Source of the DNA: an uncultured bacterium
Lineage (GTDB): Bacteria > Bacillota_I > Bacilli_A > RFN20 > CAG-826
Direction of reading: 5' to 3'
Length of the DNA stretch: 64,000 nucleotides
Assembly (NCBI GenBank): GCA_949299195.1
Contig: CASFZN010000018.1
Coordinates: 62,001-126,000 of the forward strand
Each line of letters opens with the position of its first letter. The stretch's first letter is position 1. The notes under the pieces were generated by a model. That model did not search any database. It worked only from the letters and a program-made list of their open reading frames with translations, and was not told where the DNA came from. Positions 1 through 8,395 of the stretch are shown here, one piece after another. Made by a program: the position numbers and the translations under genes.

Positions 1-564
1 GCAGAATTCACGATGAGAATCGATATAATCTCTTTTTTTAATATTTGCTAAACAATCTTCAAAGCTTGTTTCTCTTCCGTTTTCAATATTTTCTAAATAT
101 CTTCTTCTAGCTCTTTCTTCTTCTTTGGCGCATAAAAATATCTTAACTTGGGCATCTTTTAATACATAAGTTCCAATATCTCTTCCATCCATTACAACAT
201 TTTTTCCTTTTGCGATTTCTTGTTGTAATGAGACTAAAAATAATCTTATTTCTTTATAAGAAGCAATATAGGAAACGTTATCAGCGACAACGTTTTCTCT
301 AATTTCTTTAGAAACATCTTTTCCATCTAACAAAATATGATTATTATCATCAAAACTAATATTAATTTTGCCAATTAAAATATTAGATTCACTTTCACTC
401 TTAGGATCCAATCCTTTATTTATGACTGCTAAAGTATAGGCTCGATACATTGCACCGGTATCGATATATAAAAAATGAAGTTTAGAGGCTAAAAGTTTAG
501 CAACAGTGGATTTTCCACTAGCACTTGGTCCATCAATTGCAACTGAAATATACCTTTTATCCAT
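1..564 (-). CDS. cmk: Cytidylate kinase, C-terminus cut by window edge
   Basis: Phosphorylates CMP and dCMP to the diphosphates with ATP in the cytoplasm. Translating the reverse strand from the ATG at 564 gives a P-loop GPSASGKST near residue 12, then YIDTGAMYRA and the NMP-binding motif MDGRDIGT, the standard order for the family. About 188 codons are visible of a usual length near 220, so only the C-terminus is missing. The start codon lies inside the last codons of the upstream small membrane protein (8-base overlap), so translation is probably coupled. Confidence 0.95.
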   Translation of the reverse strand, partial: MDKRYISVAIDGPSASGKSTVAKLLASKLHFLYIDTGAMYRAYTLAVINKGLDPKSESESNILIGKINISFDDNNHILLDGKDVSKEIRENVVADNVSYIASYKEIRLFLVSLQQEIAKGKNVVMDGRDIGTYVLKDAQVKIFLCAKEEERARRRYLENIENGRETSFEDCLANIKKRDYIDSHREFC

Positions 565-835
565 TTAACGCATTCACTCCTAAACAAATTCCGACAATGA
601 TTATAACAATTAAAAGAATACTTATAAAGATATAAAGAATTAGACGGTTTCTTTTTTTCTTATTGTAATATTGAGAGACTGTCATTTCTTTATTTTTACT
701 AGTCAAAATACTATTTTTCTTTCTTTTTTCGTCGTTTTCTTGGTTTTTACTAACCATGACTTTAAGTTGTTCAACGTCGTTTGTTTTAGTAATTTCATCT
801 CGATATTCTTTGTGTTTTTCATTTCTTGAATTCAT
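557..835 (-). CDS. Small single-pass membrane protein, function unknown
   Basis: A 92-residue protein I do not recognise. The first 60 residues are strongly charged and rich in Lys, Glu and Asn; residues about 64-88 form one long hydrophobic segment of Leu, Ile and Val. The likely layout is a cytoplasmic basic domain with a C-terminal anchor. It overlaps the cmk start by 8 bases, so it is the first gene of that operon. No Shine-Dalgarno sequence precedes the ATG; instead TGATAGAAT (extended -10) ends 7 bases upstream, suggesting a leaderless mRNA. Confidence 0.7.
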   Translation of the reverse strand: MNSRNEKHKEYRDEITKTNDVEQLKVMVSKNQENDEKRKKNSILTSKNKEMTVSQYYNKKKRNRLILYIFISILLIVIIIVGICLGVNALNG

Positions 836-842
836 GTGTTAC

Positions 843-851
843 ATTCTATCA
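843..851 (-). promoter_or_regulatory. Extended -10 promoter of the small membrane protein / cmk operon
   Basis: On the minus strand TGATAGAAT reads as an extended -10 element. Only 7 bases separate it from the ATG at 835, so transcription would start at or next to the start codon. I see no good -35 box. Confidence 0.45.
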
Positions 852-881
852 AAAAATAGAATCTTTTTCTTTCCGAATATG

Positions 882-918
882 AAAAAATTTTCCCTTATAA
901 AAGAAGGGAAAATTTTTC
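882..918 (-). terminator. Intrinsic terminator after nrdI
   Basis: The stem pairs AAAATTTTCCCTT with AAGGGAAAATTTT around a 7-base loop and is followed by T-rich sequence on the minus strand. It lies 30 bases past the nrdI stop. The near-symmetric A and T flanks would also allow function on the other strand. Confidence 0.8.
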
Positions 919-947
919 ATGTTTAGAGCGAATAAAATATGCTTTTC

Positions 948-1301
948 TTAGAATTTAGCTAATTCTTGTTTAATAGCTTCTAAATCTTCTTCACTACCAG
1001 CATTTTCTACTCTATAAAGGATAGGACAGTTATATTCTTCACTAATCTTATCTCCAGCTAAACAATATGCATCCCCATAAGAAGTATCGCCACTGACAAC
1101 TACTCCTTTAATATGAGTTCCGTTATTTGCTAAAAATTCAATTACTTCATTAGGAACATCTCCATATCCGTCAGTATAGGTAAATAAAATAAAGTCTTCA
1201 TCAAGTTTTTCATTACCAATATCGATTCTTAAAGCATCTAATCCTAAATTAGCAATAATTGATTCGACATTGCCGGTTCTAGAAGCATAGCAGTATTTCA
1301 T
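948..1301 (-). CDS. nrdI: NrdI-type flavodoxin
   Basis: A 117-residue flavodoxin-like protein. The FMN phosphate loop is SRTGNVE near residue 8, followed by FTYTDGYGDVP and VVSGDTSYGDAY, which match the NrdI pattern (SKTGNV, TYTTNFGQVP, ASGN..WGD). In the family it activates the manganese class Ib ribonucleotide reductase NrdF. No nrdE, nrdF or nrdH is nearby, so here it could instead be a general flavodoxin. It is divergent from ferredoxin across an operator-rich spacer, which recalls an iron-dependent ferredoxin/flavodoxin swap (inference). AGGAGG lies 14 bases before the ATG, an unusually long spacing. Confidence 0.85.
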   Translation of the reverse strand: MKYCYASRTGNVESIIANLGLDALRIDIGNEKLDEDFILFTYTDGYGDVPNEVIEFLANNGTHIKGVVVSGDTSYGDAYCLAGDKISEEYNCPILYRVENAGSEEDLEAIKQELAKF

Positions 1302-1323
1302 AAAATTAATTAAATCCTCCTGT

Positions 1324-1480
1324 TGTTAATTATAGCTAACAAGATATTATAGTCAAGTTAAATGTTAGCAAAAACTTACAAAAATAAGTTCCATAAATAT
1401 CTTCTTTTGTTAACTTTTTCTAACATTCGAAAGTTAAAAAAATACCATTATTATCGGCAAAATGTTAGTTTTGACTAACC
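1324..1480. promoter_or_regulatory. Four copies of an 18-bp operator-like palindrome
   Basis: The nrdI-ferredoxin spacer holds TGTTAATTATAGCTAACA (1324-1341), TGTTAGCAAAAACTTACA (1363-1380), TGTTAACTTTTTCTAACA (1408-1425) and TGTTAGTTTTGACTAACC (1463-1480). The shared form is TGTTAR-N6-YTAACA. One copy covers the nrdI -10 box, one lies just upstream of the nrdI -35 box and one just upstream of the ferredoxin -35 box. Half-sites resemble those of DtxR and Rex families, but the 6-base centre fits neither consensus exactly. Confidence 0.65.
1329..1356 (-). promoter_or_regulatory. nrdI promoter overlapped by an operator-like palindrome
   Basis: Minus-strand TTGACT (1351-1356), 16-base spacer and TATAAT (1329-1334) form a near-consensus SigA promoter. 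The -10 box lies in the centre of an 18-bp palindrome at 1324-1341, a repressor-like arrangement. Confidence 0.7.
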
Positions 1481-1490
1481 ACATTTTTAT

Positions 1491-1518
1491 TTTACAATAT
1501 TAAAGATTGTTATATACT
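1491..1518 (+). promoter_or_regulatory. Ferredoxin promoter
   Basis: TTTACA (1491-1496), a 16-base spacer and TATACT (1513-1518) precede the AAGGAGG ribosome site and ATG at 1540. Operator-like copy four ends 10 bases upstream of the -35 box. Confidence 0.6.
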
Positions 1519-1539
1519 TTTTTTAAGGAGGAAAATACA

Positions 1540-1719
1540 ATGGGAATTAAATTAAAAGTAGATAAAGATTTATGCGTTGGCTGTGGTTTATGCGTCGGTT
1601 CATATGCTGAAGCTTTTGCATTTGATGATGAAAATAAAGCAGAAGTTATCGGAGAATTAGACGAAGCTACTGCAGAAGAAGCAATTGCTTCCTGCCCAGC
1701 TGGTGCTATCTCTAAATAA
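1540..1719 (+). CDS. Single-cluster [4Fe-4S] ferredoxin
   Basis: A 59-residue electron carrier. Cysteines in CVGCGLC near residue 11 plus a distant CPAGAI near the C-terminus provide four ligands for one [4Fe-4S] cluster; the second cluster of clostridial 2[4Fe-4S] ferredoxins is absent. The start is the ATG at 1540, directly behind AAGGAGG, rather than an in-frame ATG 33 bases upstream. Likely partners in this window are the pyruvate:ferredoxin oxidoreductase at 46.7-50.2 kb and the Nfn pair at 36.9-39.1 kb (inference). It shares a control region with nrdI. Confidence 0.93.
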   Translation: MGIKLKVDKDLCVGCGLCVGSYAEAFAFDDENKAEVIGELDEATAEEAIASCPAGAISK

Positions 1720-1740
1720 TTAAATAAAAATGTTTATTAA

Positions 1741-1773
1741 AATCCCTAGAAATTTGAATTTCTAGGGATTTTT
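1741..1773. terminator. Bidirectional terminator between ferredoxin and ribU
   Basis: AATCCCTAGAAATT and AATTTCTAGGGATT pair perfectly around a 2-base centre, with T-rich tails on the plus strand and A-rich flanks on the other. It serves the two convergent genes. Confidence 0.85.
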
Positions 1774-1774
1774 A

Positions 1775-2500
1775 TTAGTTAGTTTTATTGTCTACTATTT
1801 TATTATTTTTATCGCTTTTTTCTTCACTTATTTCAGTGGTGATTCCAAACTTTTTATCAGTGAATTTTCTTAATCTAGAAATAGGTTTATAGGCGATAAA
1901 TGTTACAACTGAAACAATACATAATTTAATTAAGTTAAATGGTAAAATCCAATGAAAACAAATCATAATATCGTAAGGTCCACTATAATTTCCTACCTTC
2001 GCAAAGAATGCATCATAAACCAAAGTTAGTCCTGCATTATAATCAATAGGAGCACCAAAGAAGAATCCATATAAAGGATAAATTAAATAATATCCAATAA
2101 AGCTTGAAACAATTAAACTAGTTAAAATACCAACACCAATCGATAAAATTCCACCTTTAAATGTATGGAATTTTTTATACATAAAGGCAGCTGGCAAAAC
2201 TAAAGCAAGACCATAAATTAAATCTGCAAAAGCTCCAACTCCTCCAGTTTCACCGATATCTTGAATAAGTTTAAATAAGAATTTGATAACAACTATCATT
2301 CCTCCTGTAAAAGGCCCATAAACAAGTCCAGCAATTAAAGCAGGAATCTCATCAAAGTGTAATTTTAAAAATGGAACTGCAGGAAAAATTGAAAATTGTA
2401 ATCCTGGAACCATATATAAAATAACTGCTAAAGCACCAAAAATTGCGATGCTTGAGATAGTTCTAATAGTTTTTCTTGTCGATTTATTACTTCTAACCAT
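1775..2500 (-). CDS. ribU: RibU, riboflavin-binding S component of an ECF transporter
   Basis: A 241-residue membrane protein that captures riboflavin and joins the shared EcfAAT energising module, which is not encoded here. Five to six hydrophobic segments are visible, with a cytoplasmic basic N-terminus and a charged C-terminal tail. The family-typical FPAVPFLKLHFDEIPALI stretch is present in the first third. The start is the ATG at 2500 because an upstream in-frame start would run through the FMN riboswitch. Regulation by FMN is explicit: aptamer and hairpin sit directly ahead of the start. Confidence 0.92.
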   Translation of the reverse strand: MVRSNKSTRKTIRTISSIAIFGALAVILYMVPGLQFSIFPAVPFLKLHFDEIPALIAGLVYGPFTGGMIVVIKFLFKLIQDIGETGGVGAFADLIYGLALVLPAAFMYKKFHTFKGGILSIGVGILTSLIVSSFIGYYLIYPLYGFFFGAPIDYNAGLTLVYDAFFAKVGNYSGPYDIMICFHWILPFNLIKLCIVSVVTFIAYKPISRLRKFTDKKFGITTEISEEKSDKNNKIVDNKTN

Positions 2501-2672
2501 AAAAAATAACCCCTTTACTTCGGGGTTATTAAATAGACAAAAAGATAAAAATAACATCCACTTCTTCCGTCCAGACTTTACTGTTGCCACTAGAATTTCA
2601 CTAGTTCATGCCTATTTATAGGCTCGTGGGGTTTACCACCAGTTTTGAATTTAACAATACCCTGAAGCAAAA
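2501..2672 (-). promoter_or_regulatory. FMN riboswitch (RFN element) controlling ribU
   Basis: The minus strand reads CTTCAGGG, then GGTGGTAAACCCCACGAGC, then CAACAGTAAAGTCTGGACGG and GAAGAAG, the conserved RFN blocks in the right order (aptamer about 2558-2672). The hairpin ATAACCCC / GGGGTTAT at 2506-2529 is followed by TTTTTT and the ATG. Its 3' arm contains AAAGGGG, the only plausible ribosome site, so the hairpin could stop transcription and hide the ribosome site. The aptamer starts within a few bases of the parB stop, so its promoter would lie inside parB or transcription would read through from parAB. Confidence 0.95.
2506..2529 (-). terminator. Expression-platform hairpin of the FMN riboswitch
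   Basis: A perfect 8-bp stem ATAACCCC / GGGGTTAT with loop GAAGTAAA, followed on the minus strand by T residues up to the ribU ATG. Confidence 0.8.
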
Positions 2673-2673
2673 A

Positions 2674-3537
2674 TTATTTTAACACTATTTTCTTACGTTT
2701 AATATACTTATTTAATCTTTTGATACCTTCGGCCAACGCTTTCTCATCTTTAAAAGTTAAAGTGACTTTTAATCCGTCTACCTTTAAGGAGTCTTCTTTA
2801 ACTTCACTACTACTAGTTTCTTCAACTTTTGGAGCAACTTTTTCTTCTCTCGTTTCCCCTTTAATTAAAAGTTCGGTATCTCTAACACTTAAGTTTTTCT
2901 CATGAATTGTAGCAACAGCTTTTAATGCTTCTTCTTTTCCTAATCTTGAAATAGTTTTAGCATGACCATAAGAAAGTCTATTGGTTGAAATATCAACTAA
3001 AATTTCTTCTGGTAAATCTAAGATTTTCAAAAGATTAGAAATTTGAGAAGGAGATTGATCTAAATATTCGGCTAATTCCTTATTTTTATAATTGAATTCT
3101 TTCTTTAAAGCATCACAAATTAAAGCTAATTCATAAATATTTAAAGTCTTTCGATCACTAATTTCAGTAAACATAAAGAGTAAGGATTCTTCATCATCGA
3201 GTTGAACTTCGATGACTGGAATTTTTTCTAATTTTTCTTTTAAAGCAGCTTGATAACGAACCCTACCAACAACAACTTCATAACCTTTTTCATATTTTCT
3301 AATAATTACTGGTTCTAAAGTTTTGCCTTCTTTAATTGTTTTTTGGCAACTAGTGATTTTAACTTCATCAATTTTAGCTTTTTTAAGGTAGTGGTTATCT
3401 TTGATATTTGATAGCGCTATCTCATTAAGTTGACCTTTTTCAGGATTTTGAATTAGTGCTGAAACAAAGTCCTCTCTTCCAAAACGATTGACTAGTTTTT
3501 TTAAACTATTCTTTAAAATCTTCTTTTCTTCTTTCAT
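2674..3537 (-). CDS. parB: ParB/Spo0J chromosome-partitioning protein
   Basis: A 287-residue parS-binding CTPase clamp that loads on origin-proximal sites and recruits SMC in relatives. The N-terminal ParB/sulfiredoxin domain covers about 40-135, the helix-turn-helix part about 135-220 ([19 protein letters not shown], then [12 protein letters not shown]), and a lysine-rich dimerisation tail follows. The usual GERRxR box reads GRVRYQ, losing the Glu and one Arg, so nucleotide contacts may differ. The start overlaps the end of parA by 32 bases. Many parS-like sites surround the gene. Confidence 0.95.
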   Translation of the reverse strand: MKEEKKILKNSLKKLVNRFGREDFVSALIQNPEKGQLNEIALSNIKDNHYLKKAKIDEVKITSCQKTIKEGKTLEPVIIRKYEKGYEVVVGRVRYQAALKEKLEKIPVIEVQLDDEESLLFMFTEISDRKTLNIYELALICDALKKEFNYKNKELAEYLDQSPSQISNLLKILDLPEEILVDISTNRLSYGHAKTISRLGKEEALKAVATIHEKNLSVRDTELLIKGETREEKVAPKVEETSSSEVKEDSLKVDGLKVTLTFKDEKALAEGIKRLNKYIKRKKIVLK

Positions 3538-4297
3538 GGTCCATTACCTCCCTGGCTAGTTCATTATAAGCGATTGCGCCTGCACTTTTTGGTTTATATA
3601 AACAAGCTGGTAAACCTCTAGCACTACATTCGCTCAAAGTAAGATTACGCGGAATAATAGTTAAAAATGTATTTTCTTTAAATAATCCTCTAACTTCATT
3701 AACGACTTCTTGTGCAAGTAAAGAATTATCATCAAGCATCGTGAGTAAGAATCCTTCAATTGCTAAGGTATTATTATAAAGTTGTTTAACTCTTTTAATT
3801 GTAGCTAAGATTTGAGCAATTCCTTCCATTGCGAAATATTCACATTGAACCGGAACCAAGACTGAATCGGCGGCAGTTAAAGCGTTAATACATAAAATAC
3901 CTAATGAAGGTGGGCAATCTATAAGGATATAATCATAAGATTTTTTAAGATTTTTTAGAGCATTTTTTAAAGCGTAATAGAAGTTATCGGCATTTTTAGT
4001 CTGAAGCTCACTTTCTAAATTGGATAATTTTAAATTAGCAGGAATGAGTTCAAGTTTATGCATCATTGTTTTTCTAATTACCTTATTAATATCAGCATCT
4101 AAAATTAAGGCATTAAAAATTGTTCTATTTAATAAAGTTATATCAAAACCAAGACCTCTAGAACTATTTCCTTGAGGATCTAAATCGACAAGAAGAACGC
4201 TTTTTCCTTCGATAACTAAAGAGGCAGCCAAATTGATAGCTGTAGTGGTTTTTCCAACCCCTCCTTTTTGGTTTGCAATAGCGATAATTTTACCCAT
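3506..4297 (-). CDS. parA: ParA/Soj partition ATPase
   Basis: A 263-residue Walker-type ATPase that works with ParB in chromosome segregation and replication control. The deviant Walker A KGGVGKTT is near residue 11, switch I is DLDPQGN near residue 38 and Walker B is [11 protein letters not shown] near residue 122; lengths match Soj. A parS-like site lies just before the start codon, downstream of a TATAAT at 4327-4332, so ParB may autoregulate the operon (inference). No clear ribosome site precedes the ATG. Confidence 0.96.
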   Translation of the reverse strand: MGKIIAIANQKGGVGKTTTAINLAASLVIEGKSVLLVDLDPQGNSSRGLGFDITLLNRTIFNALILDADINKVIRKTMMHKLELIPANLKLSNLESELQTKNADNFYYALKNALKNLKKSYDYILIDCPPSLGILCINALTAADSVLVPVQCEYFAMEGIAQILATIKRVKQLYNNTLAIEGFLLTMLDDNSLLAQEVVNEVRGLFKENTFLTIIPRNLTLSECSARGLPACLYKPKSAGAIAYNELAREVMDHERRKEDFKE

Positions 4298-4299
4298 AA

Positions 4300-4315
4300 C
4301 TTTTCACGTGGAAAC
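4300..4315. promoter_or_regulatory. parS-like site in the parA 5' region
   Basis: CTTTTCACGTGGAAAC has the CACGTG core with one good half (GTGGAAAC) and one changed half. It lies 3 bases upstream of the parA ATG. Confidence 0.65.
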
Positions 4316-4374
4316 TTTTTTATAAGATTATAATAGCGTTTTTTAAAATAGAAATCAAAAATATATGTGTTAAA

Positions 4375-4404
4375 GAAAAAATAAAACTTCCTATTTTGGA
4401 AGGC
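4375..4404 (-). terminator. Weak intrinsic terminator after rsmG
   Basis: On the minus strand CTTCC and GGAAG pair around AAAATA and are followed by TTTTATTTTTT. It lies about 14 bases past the rsmG stop. Confidence 0.55.
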
Positions 4405-4415
4405 ATTTTTCTAAT

Positions 4416-5057
4416 TTATAAAGGTTTTTTAGAAATTTGAGCAAAATTTCGAGGATATTTTTTATCAGTTTCCGATAATTTTCGAATAAATAAGTTTACA
4501 CGTGAAAACTTTTTATCTAAATTGAGCTCTTGCTTTTGATAGATTTGGGCATTTAATAAATTTAATGCGTTAGTTGATTCTTCAATCTCTTCTTCTACTT
4601 TTGGTCCCTTATAAGCAATAAGGGTTCCACCTACTTTTAAATAAGGAATTGAAAGCTCAAGTAAGATTCTTAACTCTTTAACTGCTCTAGAAACTATAAC
4701 GTCATATTTATAGTCCTTATCTAAATCTTCAATTCTAGAATTTAAAACCTCAACATTTTTTAAATCTAATTCTTCTTTTACTTTATTTAAAAAGTTTGTT
4801 CTTTTAGTAATTGGTTCAACTAATACAAATTTTGAAGATGAAAAATTAATAGCTAAAGGGATGCCAGGAAAACCAGCACCACTTCCTAAATCCATAATAA
4901 CTTTATTATTAAAATCAAAAACTAAAGATGGTTTTAAACTATCTTCAATGTGTTTAACCCTAAATTCATCAATATCAGTAATGGCCGTTAAGTTAATCTT
5001 TTCGTTTTCTTTTAAAACTAAAGATATGTATTTTTCTATTACTTCGTTTTTTTCCAT
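4416..5057 (-). CDS. rsmG: RsmG, 16S rRNA m7G527 methyltransferase
   Basis: A 213-residue SAM-dependent enzyme that methylates N7 of 16S rRNA G527. Motif I is MDLGSGAGFPGIPLA near residue 55, and the NLTAITD segment near residue 22 is typical of the family. It follows mnmG by 10 bases, the classic mnmG-rsmG (gidA-gidB) pair close to parAB. A parS-like site lies within its C-terminal coding region. Confidence 0.95.
   Translation of the reverse strand: MEKNEVIEKYISLVLKENEKINLTAITDIDEFRVKHIEDSLKPSLVFDFNNKVIMDLGSGAGFPGIPLAINFSSSKFVLVEPITKRTNFLNKVKEELDLKNVEVLNSRIEDLDKDYKYDVIVSRAVKELRILLELSIPYLKVGGTLIAYKGPKVEEEIEESTNALNLLNAQIYQKQELNLDKKFSRVNLFIRKLSETDKKYPRNFAQISKKPL
4494..4509. promoter_or_regulatory. 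parS-like site inside rsmG
   Basis: GTTTACACGTGAAAAC keeps the CACGTG core and the outer GTTT / AAAC; two inner positions differ from the commonest form here. Confidence 0.6.
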
Positions 5058-5067
5058 ACTATTCTAT

Positions 5068-6960
5068 TTAAATTAGCCTATTTTTTCTTAAATACATAAT
5101 TAAAACATTGATATCAGATGGATTTACCCCGCTAATTCTTGATGCTTGACCAATAGTTTTTGGCTTAATTGCATTAAACTTTTGTCTAGCTTCTAAAGCT
5201 AACCCGTCAAAATTTAAATAATCAAGATCCTCGCTTAACTTAATATCATCAAGTTTATGTAATTTTTTAGCTTCTTTTTCTTGGTTTTTGATATAACCTT
5301 CATATTTAACATAGATTTCTAATTGTCTTTCTGAAATTTTATCAATAGTTAAATCATCACTTAAAGGTAAATATTTTTTAATTGCTTCAAAAGTTACATC
5401 ATTTCTTTTTAACAATTCTTTGGCGGAAACTCCATAAGTTAAAGTTTCATAACCAATTGAATTTAAATATGAATTAATCTCAGATTTTGCACCAAAATAA
5501 GTCTTCTCTAAAAAATTATAAATTTCTTTCATCTTTCTTTTCTTTTCGATGAATTTATTATATCTTTCATCATCAACAAGTCCGATGTTATGGGCTTTTT
5601 CAAGCAATCTAAAATCTGCGTTATCATGTCTTAATAAAAGTCGATATTCAGCTCTAGATGATAATAATCTATATGGTTCCTTGGTGCCTTTTGTAATTAA
5701 ATCGTCAATCATGACCCCAATATAAGATTCATCTCTATTCATAATAAAAGGTTCTTTATTATCAATAAATAAAGAAGCGTTTGTTCCAGCAACAAGTCCA
5801 AGTCCAGCAGCTTCTTCGTAGCCGCTAGTTCCACAGATTTGCCCCGAAATAAATAAACCCTTATATTTTTTTACCATTAAGGTGTTATCAAATTCTAAAG
5901 GATCTAACGCATCGTATTCGATTGCGTAAGCATATTTTAAAATCTTTGCGTTTTCTAATCCTGGAAGTGAATGAACCATGAGATCTTGAACACTTTCAGG
6001 CATAGATGTTGAAAAACCTTGCAAATAAATTGAGTTTGTATCATAACTTTCAGGTTCTAAGAAGAGTTGATGACGTGGTTTATCGCTAAATCTAACTATC
6101 TTATCTTCAATTGAAGGACAATATCTCGGACCAACTCCAGTAACAACTCCTCCATACATAGCACTTTCAAGTAAGTGTTCTTTAATAATTTTATGAGTTT
6201 CAGGAGTTGTATAAGTTAAATAACATGGAATTTGATCTTTAATTGGAATAAATTCCGTTGATTCATACGAGAATCCTTCATCCTCGATGTTCCCGAGTTG
6301 GATTTCACTTTTTGAATAATCTATCGATTCTTTTGCGATTCTTTGAGGAGTTCCAGTTTTTAATCTTTGAATTGATAATCCCATACTTCTTAAATAATCT
6401 GATAATCCAATTGAAAATTTTTCTCCATCAGGGCCTGCAACTTCTTTATGATGTCCTCTTAAAATTTCAGAGTTCATATATGTACCTGTTGCTAAAATAA
6501 CGGCCTTAGATTTTATCTCTCTATCACTTCTTGTTTTAACACCAAAAACATGAGAATCATCGTGTAAAAGTGAAATTACTTCATCTTCTAAAATATCTAA
6601 ATTTTCGATAGTTAAAAGATATTTTTGCATGTTATGAGGATAGCGTTTTTTATCAGCTTGAGCTCTTAAACATTGGACCCCTGGACCTTTTTTAGTATTT
6701 AACATCTTCATTTGTAAATATTCTTGGTCAGCGCATTTACCCATATAGCCACCTAAAGCATCGATTTCTCTAACTACTATACCTTTAGCACTTCCTCCGA
6801 TTGAAGGATTACAAGGCATATTTGAAGCCATCTTAAAATTAAGAGTAATAAGCAATACTCTTTTATTTAATCTTGCTGAAGCTAAAGCTGCTTCATTACC
6901 CGCGTGGCCTGCTCCAACGACTATAACATCATATGAATTTTTAATATTTTCGTTTAGCAT
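5068..6960 (-). CDS. mnmG: MnmG, tRNA uridine-34 carboxymethylaminomethyl enzyme
   Basis: A 630-residue FAD protein that works with MnmE to install the cmnm5 group on U34 of tRNAs, using methylene-tetrahydrofolate. The N-terminal FAD motif VVGAGHAGNEAALASARL, the PCNPSIGGSAKG signature near residue 49 and a C-terminal helical region for MnmE and tRNA are all present; length is usual. The gene starts 22 bases after the sufB stop, so it may be partly transcribed with the suf operon. No clear Shine-Dalgarno sequence precedes the ATG. Confidence 0.97.
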   Translation of the reverse strand: MLNENIKNSYDVIVVGAGHAGNEAALASARLNKRVLLITLNFKMASNMPCNPSIGGSAKGIVVREIDALGGYMGKCADQEYLQMKMLNTKKGPGVQCLRAQADKKRYPHNMQKYLLTIENLDILEDEVISLLHDDSHVFGVKTRSDREIKSKAVILATGTYMNSEILRGHHKEVAGPDGEKFSIGLSDYLRSMGLSIQRLKTGTPQRIAKESIDYSKSEIQLGNIEDEGFSYESTEFIPIKDQIPCYLTYTTPETHKIIKEHLLESAMYGGVVTGVGPRYCPSIEDKIVRFSDKPRHQLFLEPESYDTNSIYLQGFSTSMPESVQDLMVHSLPGLENAKILKYAYAIEYDALDPLEFDNTLMVKKYKGLFISGQICGTSGYEEAAGLGLVAGTNASLFIDNKEPFIMNRDESYIGVMIDDLITKGTKEPYRLLSSRAEYRLLLRHDNADFRLLEKAHNIGLVDDERYNKFIEKKRKMKEIYNFLEKTYFGAKSEINSYLNSIGYETLTYGVSAKELLKRNDVTFEAIKKYLPLSDDLTIDKISERQLEIYVKYEGYIKNQEKEAKKLHKLDDIKLSEDLDYLNFDGLALEARQKFNAIKPKTIGQASRISGVNPSDINVLIMYLRKNRLI

Positions 6961-6982
6961 TTTTAGTCTAATTTCGTCGATA

Positions 6983-8395
6983 TTAACCTACACTATCTTC
7001 CATATCTAATTTAATAAGTTGATTTAATTCAACTGCGTATTCCATTGGTAATTCTTTAGAGAATGGTTCGATAAATCCTAAAACTATCATTTGAGTAGCG
7101 TCTTTTTTAGAGATACCTCTACTCATAAGATAGAATAGTTGATCTTCATCAATTTTAGAAATAGTTGCTTCATGTTCTAAATATGAAGTATTGTTATAAC
7201 ATTCGTTTTTAGGAATTGTATCTGATTTAGAAATTGAATCTAAAATTAAAGTATCACATTCAATATGACATTTAGAATTTTTAGCTTCTTCTTTGATTCT
7301 AGCAGTTCCTCTATAATTAGTAACTCCTCCATCTTTTACGATAGATTTCGAGATAATTTGAGAATAGGTGTTAGGAGCTTCATGAATCATTCTTGCTCCT
7401 GCATCTTGATATTGACCTTTTCCAGCAACTGCAATTGAAATACAAATTCCTTTAGCGCCTTTTTCTTTTAAAATACATGCAGGATATTTCATATTGGTTT
7501 GAGAACCAATATTTCCATCAATCCATTCCATGGTTGCGTTTTCATAACATACCGCTCTTTTAGTAACTAAATTAACGATATTATTCGACCAGTTTTGAAT
7601 AGTTGAATATCTACATTTAGCATTTTTATGAACAATAATCTCAACAACTGCCGCATGTAAAGATTCTTTTGAATAAATTGGAGCAGTACATCCTTCAACA
7701 TAATGAACATCAGCTCCTTCATCTACTATAATTAAGGTTCTTTCGAATTGACCTGTTTTTTCGTTATTAATTCTAAAATATGATTGAAGTGGCTTATCAA
7801 GTTTGACGTTTTTAGGAACATAAATAAAACTTCCACCACTCCAAACAGCCCCATTTAATGCGCTAAATTTGTTATCAGCTACATTAACAACAGTACCAAA
7901 ATATTTTCTAACTAAATCAGGGTAAAGTTTTAATGCCATATCGGTTGAAAGGAAAATAACTCCTTTAGATTCGACTTCTTTAAGCATATTATGGTAAACC
8001 ATTTCTGATTCGTATTGAGTAGCAGCGCCACTTAAATATTTTTGTTCGGCTTCTGGAATCCCGAGTTTATTGAAAGTATTTTTGATTTCTTCAGGAACTT
8101 CCTCCCAACTTCTTTCTTCTTTTTTTGAATATCTAGTGAAATAGGTATAAGAATCATAGTCAATAAAAGAAAGGTCTGGTCCGAATTTAGGAAGAGGCAT
8201 TTTTATAAATTTATGGTATGCATCTAATCTAAAATTAAGCATCCATTCTGGTTCTTCTTTGGCTTTTGAAATAAGGTGAATAACCTCTTCGTTTAAGCCT
8301 TTCCCAGTTGTATAGATACTTTCGATATCATCTTTAAAATCATATTTAGAACTATCTAATTTAATATCTTCTAACTTACTCATCTTTATTTTCAC
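6983..8395 (-). CDS. sufB: SufB, Fe-S cluster scaffold subunit
   Basis: A 470-residue core subunit of the SufBCD scaffold on which Fe-S clusters are built. The right-handed beta-helix region contains [19 protein letters not shown] near residue 185, and the C-terminal part has the usual SRGISKKDA segment; length is standard. The start overlaps the end of sufU by 20 bases and has AAGGTG upstream, so translation is coupled. It is the last gene of sufC-sufD-sufS-sufU-sufB, the order known from Bacillus. Confidence 0.97.
   Translation of the reverse strand: MKIKMSKLEDIKLDSSKYDFKDDIESIYTTGKGLNEEVIHLISKAKEEPEWMLNFRLDAYHKFIKMPLPKFGPDLSFIDYDSYTYFTRYSKKEERSWEEVPEEIKNTFNKLGIPEAEQKYLSGAATQYESEMVYHNMLKEVESKGVIFLSTDMALKLYPDLVRKYFGTVVNVADNKFSALNGAVWSGGSFIYVPKNVKLDKPLQSYFRINNEKTGQFERTLIIVDEGADVHYVEGCTAPIYSKESLHAAVVEIIVHKNAKCRYSTIQNWSNNIVNLVTKRAVCYENATMEWIDGNIGSQTNMKYPACILKEKGAKGICISIAVAGKGQYQDAGARMIHEAPNTYSQIISKSIVKDGGVTNYRGTARIKEEAKNSKCHIECDTLILDSISKSDTIPKNECYNNTSYLEHEATISKIDEDQLFYLMSRGISKKDATQMIVLGFIEPFSKELPMEYAVELNQLIKLDMEDSVG

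Noticed and set aside
1323-1342. Rex binding site reading of TTGTTAA..CTAACAA
   Set aside because: Rex sites have a 4-base centre (TTGTTAA-N4-TTAACAA); all four copies here have arms two bases further apart, so I list the array as an unassigned operator.
1775-2590. Longer ribU frame with 30 extra N-terminal residues
   Set aside because: The extension would be translated through the FMN riboswitch expression platform and 3' aptamer edge; the ATG at 2500 follows the hairpin directly.
3410-3421. GATAGCGCTATC inside parB as a second copy of the PrsA-operon palindrome
   Set aside because: It shares only the ATAGCGCTAT centre, lies in conserved coding sequence and has no promoter nearby.
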